A stretch of 64,000 nucleotides of DNA from Massariosphaeria phaeospora (lineage: Eukaryota; Ascomycota; Dothideomycetes; Pleosporales), in the NCBI GenBank assembly GCA_011032825.1, contig JAADJZ010000016.1, forward strand, positions 434,001-498,000. The letters run 5' to 3'. Shown piece by piece: positions 1 through 9,876 of the stretch (position 1 is the stretch's first letter; each line of letters opens with the position of its first letter). The notes beneath the pieces were generated by a model that saw only the letters and a list, made by a program, of their open reading frames with translations, was not told where the DNA came from and did not search any database. Both the position numbers and the translations under genes were made by a program.

Positions 1-216
1 GAGTGGCTGGATGGACTGCTCATGCTGCTCAACCAGCAGCCAATTACAGCCGACACCAACAAGCTAGTGAATCTCATCGGCGGCTACGGACTCAAGATCC
101 GACTTCTCAACGTGCGGTTCGAGGACGTTGGCATGGAGGAGCCGGTGCTTCCGAGCCGTGAAGGGCTGGACGACGACTACTATTATGATATTGGCGGTAT
201 GGACGCAGGGATGTGA
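1..216 (+). CDS. ELMO/CED-12 family protein, C-terminal fragment
   Basis: The reading frame is open from the first base and stops at 214-216, so only the last 71 residues of a larger gene are present. They follow the C-terminal end of ELMO/CED-12 proteins: a WLDGL motif in the last helix of the PH domain, then a KIRLLNVRFED segment that corresponds to the KLRLLDLENI region of animal ELMO, followed by a proline-containing acidic tail with YYYDI. ELMO proteins partner DOCK-type exchange factors to activate Rho/Rac GTPases, and the fungal members are presumed to do the same. This is inferred from the tail alone. The N-terminal ELMO domains lie outside the window. Confidence 0.6.
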   Translation, partial: EWLDGLLMLLNQQPITADTNKLVNLIGGYGLKIRLLNVRFEDVGMEEPVLPSREGLDDDYYYDIGGMDAGM

Positions 217-1818
217 GGGGTGAAACAGCTGCAAGCAACATGCTTCTATGCACGCTTTTAGCCTCATGTCTGTTTCAGCGGAACGTGGGATTGGAAGACC
301 GGGGTTGACGATCAGGTTCCCGGTAAGTCGTTCTTCTGATATGGCGCTACCGTATCAACTCAGCGAACTCGCCCTTCGCTAGCGGGAGGTTGATGGGCTC
401 CAATCGACCTCCTGCAACACGAATCTGACAGCCCTACTACTGCGGCTGTAAGACAGCTAGTCGTTTGTGTCTTGTCGCCTTGTACCCCAAGGCAAGTTCA
501 AAGAGATTCTAGAGCAGAAGCGGGCGCTCGACGACAACGGGTTGGGGATAATGTATATTTGGTGGAGAACTGAGGCGTGGGGCTAACGTTCTAGTGTGCT
601 CTGGATGGTGGGAGTTCGGGACGATGGCTATATTAGTGCTGGAGATGGCTCCTCTCTTGAGATACCCTTGTTTCTACGGCAGCAATCCACAATCAATACT
701 CGGGACCCTTTCGTGCAGGCAACGATTTCCTACGGCGGCTAGCGTGGCCTGTCGCGCCATCAGCTCAGGGAGAGTACACCCTCGCGAGGGTACACAGCGC
801 GGACAGAGGGCGCTGTGCTTGGTGCTAGCTGGTGGTCGGAGTAACTGTGGCACCCGCGGCGGTTCTCTAGACGCAGCCATGCGGGAGGGCAGAGATCTAG
901 AATTAGTAGGAGGGTCGAGGCTAGCGACGCGGCTGCTGGATGGTTTGAGGCGACGGCGACGATGGACGGTAGCGTAGTGGTACGCACACGGGCGCGGGTG
1001 AGGCCTAGGTAGCTGCCGCTGACTGTGCTTGTTGGTGACTCCCTGGGGGTGAAGCGGAGGAGCGGGGGATGGTGGCCGTACGCTGGCGCGCAGCAATTGG
1101 CGGCCGGGTAGCTGCGCGGCGTGCTCCAGCGACCGGCAGGCTTTGCAGTTGCTGCTGTTGTGTGGGCCAGATGGGCGGTCTGGAGATATGGGCATGGGGC
1201 CCGTATACGATGCAAGGTGCAGAACGGTGAGGGGAGCTTTGGGGAGCTTCTAGTGGGCGCACGTTGGCGGCAGTGCGGGGCGCCGTCGTCACAGGGGAGG
1301 AAGCCGTCGTCACAGGCCAGGCGCGCCGTGGCGTTGCAGCCATCCACGCGCCCTCTGCCCGCCGTCAGGTCAGCGCGGAGGGAGACAGAGTGAATACGGG
1401 CAGCGGTGGCCAGCAATAAGGAGCATTCTGGCTGGGCAATTAGCACACGTCCCTGGTCGCCGCCAGCTCACGAGAGTGCGCGCTGGCACGGCAGACTCGG
1501 CATGCAGCCGCCCACGGCAGCGTCTGTCCACACCATCCAGCGCCTGTATACCGCGCCGCCGCCTCCAGTGTGTTTGCTCTTCTTCTTAAGAGACTTCGAG
1601 CCCGCCGCTGCTTCCCTGGCGCCTCCGCACTCTCCAGTCCCACCCCCGCCGATAGCGGTGCTCCCTGCACCTGCTGGCTCGTCATCATCATCACGAATGC
1701 ACGCCTGCGAGCAACGGCCGTCCTCGCCCGCCTCGCCCGCAACAACAAGCCCGTTGTCTGCCGCCCGTGCCTGTCTGAGTGCCTGAGCTGCCCTGCAACG
1801 ACAGCGCCCGCCGACGCC
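217..1818. other. Intergenic, promoter side of the serine-rich gene
   Basis: About 1.6 kb between the ELMO-like stop and the start of the next gene. Open frames on both strands here (for example around 594-977 and 760-1446) are rich in Arg, Pro, Ala and Ser, overlap one another and show no domain, as expected of GC-rich non-coding DNA. The last 400 bases are pyrimidine-rich and probably include the promoter and 5' UTR of the next gene. Confidence 0.5.
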
Positions 1819-3471
1819 ATGAGGAGCCAGAGCAGATCCAGCAGAGCGAAGGAGTCGACGGCGACGCCATATGCCCAGTATGAGGCCCTGCCGCTCGCGC
1901 TAAAGTACGTGTTCCACCATCCCACCCCCCTCGCGCCCTGGCTAGCGAGGAACGCGTTGCCATCACACCGAATGCCAATCACGCCTGCAGTCATGCATGC
2001 ATGAATCTGAACTCCCACCCCTCCGTCTGTCTGTACCTTACATGGCTGCGCCCATAGCCGACGACGCAGAGTTGCTGACTTCCCCTGCAGGAGGAAGCAG
2101 TTCTCTTCACTTGAGCGTCTGCGCATTGCTGAGCACCAGCACCAGCTCCTCCTCCTCCAGCAGCAAGCGAGCCAGCCTGTATCCGTCCGTCGCCGCTCCT
2201 CCCGCACCCCAAAGGCCGCCCTGCACCGCCAATTGACTCCTGGATCGACACGCTGCCGCTCGCGCAAGGATCGCTCACGCCAGGAACGCGACTTTTCTCA
2301 GGCCGAGGCCGACTTCTTCCTCTCCCTCCCCCACAAACTTCGCAAGCAGCACTTTTCCCGCGAAGAACAGGTGCTCCTTGCCGGCCGGTGCGACCAGAAC
2401 GCCGCTTCCGAACGAGCCCAGCAGCGCTTCGAAGATTTCCACTTCGGCTTGCCCAACGACTCTGTTACCTCCTTCCGCCGCGGCCGCTCTCGACGGAGGT
2501 CGTGCTCGGTGCACTCTGTGAGTCCCAATCGGCCGTCGCAGAGCCGGCCCACGCAAGAGGACTGGAGTACAGAGGCCAATCACCCACATTTGCCCACCAT
2601 GAGTCCGCCTGTGTCCTACCCAGTACGCCCAAGGTCTGGCTTCAAACGCACCCTCTCTCTCTCCAACATCCCACTTCGCACCTCAACCGCATCGGCACCC
2701 ACCATGATAGACCCACCGCCCTTCTCCGCTGGCACGCAACCGGCATGGCATCAGCGAGCCCACTCGCAATCAGTCTCTGGACGACGCTCTTCCCACGCGC
2801 CGACGACGCCCCTCTTCGATCCTGAGGCTACGCACTACCGTGACCCGGAAGCACGGAAGACGCTGCGCATGTTTCTTGCGTCGCCCCAAAAGTTCGACGA
2901 AGCGGTCGAATTTGGCTTCCCCTCTGCTGCTGGTAGCGAAGAAGTCAAGCATCGGTACCAGCTCCCTCCAATCGCTACAGATGCGCGCAACTTCAGCCGC
3001 GATATGCAGACCTTCCTCAGAGACGACAGAATATCTTTTCTCGAGGACGATGACGAGGACCAAGGCCTCGAATCTGACGGCGATTCCACGGTCGATCTCG
3101 AATCTCCGGTCACGCCATCAAGCATCGGCATGTCGTTCCGTGGCCATGCAAGGCATCTCTCGCCGTCGACCTACTCCTCTCTTGACTCCACAGGTCTCCC
3201 TCTGAATCCTCTGAATCCAATGTCCGGGCGCTTGAATCGAGAGATGACTCTGCGCATGACTCTCACTCGGCCGGACCTACGAGCTGATGACGATCAACTC
3301 TATGGTTGGCAGGGTGCAAAAGGCGGCAAAGACGACCCGTTTGCTCTCGAAGAGCTTCCTGTGTCGGACGACATGACCGGCTCCAAGGGTGCCTTTGCCG
3401 TTAAACCGAAGCCGCAGGGCAACCTCGTCACCCGTCTCTTCAAGCGGGCTAGCAAGCGCGGGCAACGTTAG
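1819..3471 (+). CDS. Serine/arginine-rich conserved fungal protein of unknown function
   Basis: Two exons, 1819-1904 and 2091-3471, give 488 residues. The intron has a GTACGT donor and a CCCCTGCAG acceptor and splits a Lys codon after its second base. Joining the exons extends the second frame upstream through a helical, Gln/Leu-rich stretch (LERLRIAEHQHQLLLLQQQ), which supports the splice and the ATG at 1819. The N-terminal 130 residues hold a conserved-looking block ending FFLSLPHKLRKQHFSREEQ. The middle is low-complexity Ser/Pro/Arg with possible phosphorylation sites, followed by an acidic patch (FLEDDDEDQG) and a basic C-terminus (RLFKRASKRGQR). There are no membrane segments and no signal peptide. 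I recall similar unnamed proteins in other Pezizomycotina but know no function. It is convergent with CCT4 across a 2.4 kb gap. Confidence 0.75.
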
Positions 3472-4398
3472 GCCTCAACCACCTTACCTCCACGATCAAG
3501 ACTCGCGTCTACGTTGAACAGTAACGGACGAACACGGCATCTCATGATACGGCACCGGCCACTCGCATCTGCCCTTTTATTCTAATCTCTAACTTTTAAA
3601 CCACCACTTTCTTCACCATCTACTTTCATGCTCGTCGTTCGTGGTGCACTTTAGCGGGCGTTTCTACTTCGGGCTCCAGGGCCTGTAAGCCAAAACATTC
3701 CTCATCGGGTTTTCCTATCCTCCATACATTATATCCCCATGTACAACGACATGCATGAATGAGGCGCTGGACAGGGGTCATCAGGGGAGGGGTTGTTTTC
3801 GTGGGGTCATGCAATGGAAGCATTGTTTTTTCGTCGGGTGGCTCCGGAAAAAGGAGGCAGCAAGCAGCAGGAAGCACGAGGATGGTTGATACCCGCAATC
3901 CAAATCTTGAATTGCACATGTGTGTATGTGTGCGGTTCTTCAAAAAGCTACAAAATCGAATTCAAAATGCAAATTCTTCAGGACTGGTCCTCGTTTCCGT
4001 TTCCGATACTCCCAATGTTCATGCGTTCTGGTGTTGGCAAATTGGTACAGCTGATGGTGCCGATGCGCCATTCAGCTACACGGTCGCCATTCAGCACACA
4101 TAAGTAGTCAGGCGTCTTCCAATACTCGCACACGAGCAAGTGGGTACTTGTCAGCGACCTAATCTGGCCGAATTGTAAGGCTACTCTCAACCCCCTCTTC
4201 TTACAGATGCAGTCGACAGCTTTTTACAACTGCAATAAGTAAGTAGGGGTAACAGCAACCATCCATCAATCACGCGAGACCTCGATGCGGCGGTGTGGCC
4301 AGCCTTTTGGCAATTCTCGCTAGTCTACGTGTGTACAGGAAGTATGTAGATGGCTAACACACGGGCCGGGTACGTCGTAACTCGCGCTCCCGCTCCCG

Positions 4399-4426
4399 TG
4401 TCTGTGTCTGTGTCGGTGTCTGTGTT
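4399..4426. repeat. Imperfect TGTGTC hexanucleotide microsatellite
   Basis: Four to five copies of a TGTCTG/TGTGTC unit with one substituted copy, lying in the gap between the serine-rich gene and CCT4. Confidence 0.7.
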
Positions 4427-5170
4427 GGGCACCGTGTAGGGTGTCCTTCTTCCTATTGCGACCGAACACCGGCGAGACTAAACTCAATGAAGACTCCAAC
4501 ACGTCCAACGCATAGATTTGGCGGCTGCAAAGAGTCGGTCTTGCATGTGGTGCTAGTGCCCAAACAAACGGGGGGCTAGCCTATAGTAGTCATCAATACC
4601 TCGTACTGCGGTTTTGAGTAATAATTCTAGAAGATATAGGTGGGTAGAGCTTGAGGTCGTGAATGGCTTCGTGGTCGATCGGGTGGTTAGAGAGGGAGGG
4701 AGAAAATGTCTATCAACCAACAGACGCATACATACATGCGTAGCGACGCATCGCTCGCAGCACTCACGCTCGTGTATGTACTCGCCTAGACCGTACGCTA
4801 TTACAGTCCGTCTACAAGTAAACGCATCCGCTAATTTCGCTTACTATATATCTCGATTATATACCATACCCTTGTCTATACCCTTGGTTGCTCTCTCACC
4901 CATTCGCGGAGCTACCGCAACGTTAGAAAGACGCCTATTTCAGGTGGTAGTCGAGTACAGTCTAGTCTAGCTCGTCTAGGCAGCCACTTCTCCGAGTGCG
5001 GCGAACTTCACAATCAACACACGACTCCAAACAGACTCCAGACAACCGCGCAGAACCGAGGCGCCATGCATGTGCCCGGCAAGGCACGTGGGGGAAAGCT
5101 GCAGCGCCGACTTCGCGGGCGTATACTAATATGGTCGCCGAACACCTTTTGTGACAGCTACCATGCACCT

Positions 5171-5198
5171 GCATGACATGGACATGACATGACATGAA
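5171..5198. repeat. Short GACAT/CATGA tandem repeat
   Basis: About four to five copies of a five-base ATGAC unit, one of them interrupted by GG. Each copy contains CATG, so the tract is partly self-complementary. It lies in the gap downstream of CCT4. Confidence 0.6.
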
Positions 5199-5836
5199 CG
5201 GGGGTGGGGAAAGGCGAACTATTACAGCTTTTGACGTGACGTGCGTGGGCGGTGCTGCAATAATTTACCCATCTACTGCGATTAATTCGTACGTAGAATA
5301 CAGACTGCGAGATGAGATGCGATGCAGCGACAGAGGTCAAAAGTCAAGGCAAGAGTTTTATCAACAGCGGAGTTGGAAAGAGGACGCGTAGCAGTATTGA
5401 CAAGTCGGTGTGCTTGACTCGCGGGGTCCACGGGCCGCAGCGATTTCGTGGGATATTTTTTCTCGACAGTGACAATGGGTGGTGATGGAGGTGCATGAAG
5501 GGTTGGTTAGTTTGAGCAGCAGTTGCTTGAGCGAGAGCATGTGAAACCGACGAACGAGAAAATTCGAGGTACCATCTAAGAAGAGCAGTGGGCTGTGTAG
5601 TTTAGGCGACAGGGCGAAGGTGACGGGAATGCAGGGTGCGCTCAAGTTGGGAAGAAAGATTGGGGGTGATGGTTAGACTAGCGGAGAAGCCGCAGGGTAG
5701 GTCTGGAGCCAGAACTGCAAACTGAGTGCTAGAAGCATATTATTACTCTTCTGGTAATCTAGCTTAGTTTAGCTTACCGGAAATACCACAGTGGTACTAC
5801 CTGCATGTTCTTTCAACCAAACCGGCCACCTCTGCT

Positions 5837-7688
5837 CTATCGGGACAGGGCGATGTCATCAATCCTCAAGATCATCTTGACCGTCTCAGCGGCCAATTCG
5901 ATAGCACTTGTGCTGACGAGCAGCGGCTGCAACACGTTCTCCTCCGCAATGTCGTTCTTGACGCCCCCGCTCTTGATACTGACGCCTGCATTGCGTTGCT
6001 CCTGCGCGTGCCTATGCCGCAACTCCGTCACCACCTTGATGCTGTTCAGGCCTGCGTTCTCTGCCAGCGTCGTCGGGATCACCTCCATGGCATCGGCGAA
6101 TGCTTTCCAGCAAATGGATTCCGTACCGGAGAGTTCACGCGCGAGGAGAGAGAGCTGGTGTGCGATTTCGATTTCGGGGGCACCGCCGCCGGCTAGGAGG
6201 GCCTTCTTCTTGACGAGCGATCGGATGGCGCAATGTGCGTCGTGGAGCGAACGTTCGGTCTCGTCGAGGATTAGAGAGTTGGCACCGCGGCAGACGATGG
6301 AGACAGTCGAGACGAGGCTTTTCACGCCTGATACCTTCACGTACCGCGCGCCGGATGCCTGGACTTCTTCGATCAGATCGGCGGAGCCTAGCTTGTCCTC
6401 CGTGAACGAGTCGATATCAGCAATAGGCTTGCAGCCAGTGCTCTGCCATGTGTTAGTTGACTGCGTGGCGGTGACGTCCTCTACTGCATGAACTTACCTT
6501 GCAGATGAACTCAATCTCCTCGCGCTCAATATCCTTGACGACAAGGATCTTGAGCTTCGACAAGAAGTGTAAGCTGAGATCGTTTACGGCGTCCCGGAGA
6601 ATTGATTTCTGGATGAAGAGAACGTTGCACTTCGCCTTCTGAATCTTCTTGACCATGTTCAGTAGATATGTCCGCTCCTCTTTTAAGATCTTGTCCATCT
6701 GCCTATAGTCGTTCACCACGATCTGGTTCTCCATGTCTGGTTTGGGAGGACTGAGCTGGAACTGAATCAGACCAATCCGTGCCTTTTCTTTAATTGTTGG
6801 GCCTCCTGCGCTCTTGACTACCGGCTGGTTCAGCACTAGTCCGTCAATCATTTCACTGTCTTCGATGGTCCCACCCGACTTCTTGATTATCCTAATGTTC
6901 TTCAGGTCCACGTTGTCTGCAGTTTTGGGGTCAATGACCTTCAAGACCGAGTCCACAGCCATGATTGGGAGCTTCGGCTCCGATGCAACGATCTTCGACG
7001 ATAGTGCGGTTGTAGCAGTCTTCAGTAGCGTCGGCCTGTCTGACAGCTGGATGGGAATAGACATCTCCGTGAGGATCTCTATCGCCTTTGCTGCCGCGCG
7101 CTGGAAAGATTCGGAGATGACCGTCGGGTGGATTCCTTTGGACAGTAACCGCTCTGCCGCACCCAACAGACTTCCTGCTATTACCACCACCGAGGTCGTC
7201 CCGTCTCCAGCTTCGATATCTTGAGCGTGTGCGAGGTCGACGAGCATTTTAGCGGAGGGATGCATGACACTCATTTGATTGAGCATGGTTGCGCCGTCGT
7301 TTGTGATGATGGTCTCGCCCTTGCCGGTTTGAATCTGCGCATGTTAGCACATAGTATTTACGCGCCAATCACAAATATATGTACCATTTTGTCCATTCCT
7401 TTGGGTCCGAGTGACTGTCCCACGTTAGTATGCGTATCAACCCCGCCCCGCCCTCTAGACATACAGTTCGGATCGCATCGGCCACAGCTAATGAATAGGT
7501 TAGCCAGAGCTTCAATGAATTCCCGGAGAACATACCTCTTGCCGCAACAATGTTCGCTATCCGGACCGCCCTGGGCTTTTCCTTGTCCTACGAATTCGTC
7601 AGTTATGCACTGTTTTCATACCTCCGGAGCAGCTTCTCACCCTGAACGCAGCATTGCCGGCACCGCCACCTGCAACTGAGGCAGCCAT
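5837..7688 (-). CDS. CCT4: T-complex protein 1 subunit delta (CCT4)
   Basis: A subunit of the cytosolic group II chaperonin TRiC/CCT, which folds actin, tubulin and WD40 proteins. Six exons (minus strand: 7641-7688, 7536-7587, 7465-7487, 7385-7414, 6498-7334, 5837-6442) give 531 residues, the usual length. Visible family motifs are the nucleotide-binding [15 protein letters not shown] and AGDGTTS near the N-terminus, and AGGGAPEIE plus [17 protein letters not shown] in the C-terminal equatorial domain. [11 protein letters not shown] and QKSILRDA are typical of the delta subunit. Introns are 48-55 nt and all junctions keep frame. Exons 3 and 4 are only 23 and 30 nt and together encode the [18 protein letters not shown] region. 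The start [11 protein letters not shown] precedes a full-length equatorial domain. It is divergent from RPT1 with 337 bp between the ATGs. Confidence 0.96.
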
Positions 7689-8025
7689 TGTGTGTATAGT
7701 GGTAGAACAAAGGATTAGGGGTCGTGGGTGTTGGGTATGCTATTTGCTGCAGTTGTCTTCGATCTTCGAATTTGCTGCAGGCGCGAGCTTTGGAAATTCG
7801 TAGCGCGTGAGGGAAGGCTTGGCACGACAAAGCGCCGACTCGCCGACAGCAGCTACAACACCAGCACCATCTATCACTCCGCCATCCACACCCGCCTCAC
7901 TAGACTACCCACCACCCAGCGCACACTACACGTACCCTATCCGGACTCCCCACTTTGCGCCGACCATCTGCACCCCTATCACCCGCAGCGTAGCCCTGAA
8001 GCACATCCCCGCTTGAGCCGCAAGC
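7689..8025. promoter_or_regulatory. Bidirectional promoter between CCT4 and RPT1
   Basis: 337 bp separate the two divergent start codons, so both promoters and 5' UTRs must lie here. The RPT1-proximal half is a long CA/CC-rich pyrimidine-poor-G tract on the plus strand (about 7850-8010), typical of a fungal 5' UTR. No exact PACE proteasome element (GGTGGCAAA) was found and no clear TATA box is visible. Confidence 0.6.
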
Positions 8026-9509
8026 ATGCCCAGCGCCACGGGCCAGAACTGGGAGAAGTTCCAGAAGAACTTTGCCGACGATGAAGTAGAAGAGAAGAAG
8101 ATCACACCTCTCACTGATGAGTAAGCCGCCGGCAACAGTATCGATGTAATGGTGGCTAAATAGGCACAGGGATATCCAAGTGCTGAAGACGTACGGAGCA
8201 GCGCCGTATGCGGCAGAGCTCAGGAAGCTCGAGAAGGAGATCAAAGACAAGCAGCTGATAATCAACGAGAAGATTGGTGAGTCTGGACACAGTCAGCTGT
8301 GCGCATAGCCCCGCTAACAATATCCCAGGTGTCAAGGTAGTCATCCGCCCTCGGTAACAGCAGCCCTTGCGCTCTCTAACGTATGTTTAGGAATCAGACA
8401 CCGGTCTCGCACCTCCGCATCTCTGGGATATCGCCGCCGACCGCCAACGAATGCAAGAAGAGCAGCCTCTCCAGGTCGCGCGATGCACCAAGATAATACG
8501 AGACGACAAGGAACCCGACAATCTGGAGAAGAGCAAATATGTCATCAACGTCAAACAAATCGCCAAATTCGTCGTCAACCTGGGGGAGCGCGTATCGCCG
8601 TCAGATATCGAGGAGGGCATGCGAGTGGGTGTGGACCGAAACAAGTACCAGATTCTCCTCCCGCTGCCTCCGAAAATCGACCCCTCGGTCACTATGATGA
8701 CTGTCGAGGACAAGCCGGATGTCACATATGGCGATGTTGGAGGCTGCAAAGAGCAGATCGAGAAGCTCCGAGAGGTTGTCGAGATGCCGCTGCTATCACC
8801 CGAGCGCTTCGTGAACCTGGGTATCGACCCGCCGAAAGGCGCTCTTCTCTACGGGCCCCCAGGAACCGGAAAGACACTGTGCGCCCGAGCTGTTGCCAAC
8901 CGAACGGACGCCACTTTTATCCGCGTTATTGGTTCAGAGCTAGTACAGAAGTATGTCGGTGAAGGAGCACGGATGGTGCGAGAGCTGTTCGAGATGGCGC
9001 GGACGAAGAAGGCGTGTATTATCTTCTTCGACGAAATTGATGCTATAGGCGGCGCCCGTTTCGACGACGGCGCAGGAGGCGACAACGAGGTTCAGCGAAC
9101 CATGTTGGAACTCATCACCCAGCTCGACGGCTTTGACTCCCGCGGTAACATCAAGGTCATGTTCGCTACCAACAGGCCGTCCACGCTCGACCCTGCGCTC
9201 ATGCGCCCCGGACGTATCGACCGGAAAATCGAGTTCTCGCTACCGGACATGGAGGGACGAGCTCACATCCTCCGCATCCACGCCAAGAGCATGAGTGTGG
9301 AGCGGGATATCCGCTGGGAGCTAATTTCACGACTGTGCCCCAACAGCACGGGTGCAGAGCTCAGGAGTGTGGCGACCGAGGCCGGAATGTTCGCCATCCG
9401 CGCCAGGAGGAAGGTTGCAACTGAGAAAGACTTCTTGGCTGCCGTGGACAAGGTGATCAAGGGCAACTTGAAGTTCAACTCGACGGCCACGTATATGCAG
9501 TACAACTAA
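8026..9509 (+). CDS. RPT1: 26S proteasome regulatory ATPase subunit Rpt1
   Basis: One of six AAA ATPases of the 19S base that unfold substrates and open the 20S gate. Exons 8026-8120, 8170-8276, 8329-8336 and 8391-9509 encode 442 residues. The order is an N-terminal coiled coil ([15 protein letters not shown]), the OB-domain region through [16 protein letters not shown], then the AAA module with Walker A GPPGTGKT, Walker [10 protein letters not shown], the second region of homology ([19 protein letters not shown]) and a C-terminal YMQYN tail as in yeast Rpt1. The third exon is only 8 nt (GTGTCAAG). It is needed to make the conserved Gly-Val-Lys before ESDTGLAP, and leaving it out shifts the frame. 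The first acceptor is taken at CACAG (8165-8169) because it gives TDEDIQVLK; an upstream TAG would insert one extra residue. Confidence 0.97.
8329..8336 (+). other. RPT1: 8-nt microexon of RPT1
   Basis: Flanked by introns of 52 nt (8277-8328, branch GCTAAC, acceptor CCCAG) and 54 nt (8337-8390, branch CTAAC, acceptor TTTAG). It supplies two bases of a Gly codon plus Val-Lys. The flanking phases require it. Confidence 0.85.
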
Positions 9510-9876
9510 GCTTCGGTTTGTGCAATGGGTACAGTTGCATTTTTGGTGTGTTTTGGAGCAGTGGCTGAGTGTACGAATAACTGAGGTTGCCCCTTTATTC
9601 AGATATAGAGTAGGGCTTCGTCTGCCTGTCTAATGATGGGTCATGAAACGCTCGTAATTCGATATCCAAACATCACATTACCTGCCGTTGAAGTATCTCG
9701 CATCGACAGACGACCAACATGGAGATCACATAATTGCATGCAGACGTTTACACCCTTTGAAAAAACGTCTCAATCAAGCCTTCCGTCTAACATGCTATCA
9801 ATCACGCACGCTCAATATACATAGGATACAGAATACCAACTCCTAATCCTCATCGTCGCTCCCAGAAATGCCTACT
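9510..9876. other. Convergent 3' intergenic of RPT1 and SDH1
   Basis: 367 bp of 3' UTR and terminator sequence between convergent genes. No open frame of note. The AT-rich stretch at about 9750-9850 would suit poly(A) signals on either strand. Confidence 0.5.

Larger units (their letters stand above)
3472..5836. other. Long convergent intergenic region
   Basis: About 2.4 kb between two convergent genes. It holds 3' UTRs and AT-richer sequence with simple repeats, but no open frame longer than about 120 codons and none with recognisable domains. No tRNA or transposon signature was seen. Confidence 0.5.

Noticed and set aside
594..2278. Several overlapping frames of 80-275 codons on both strands
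   Set aside because: They are low-complexity Arg/Ala/Pro/Ser translations of GC-rich DNA, overlap each other on both strands and have no domain; only the short exon at 1819-1904 is supported by splicing.
8150..8160. GGTGGCTAAA as a possible PACE (proteasome-associated control element)
   Set aside because: It differs from GGTGGCAAA by an inserted base and lies inside RPT1 intron 1 near the branch site, not in the promoter.
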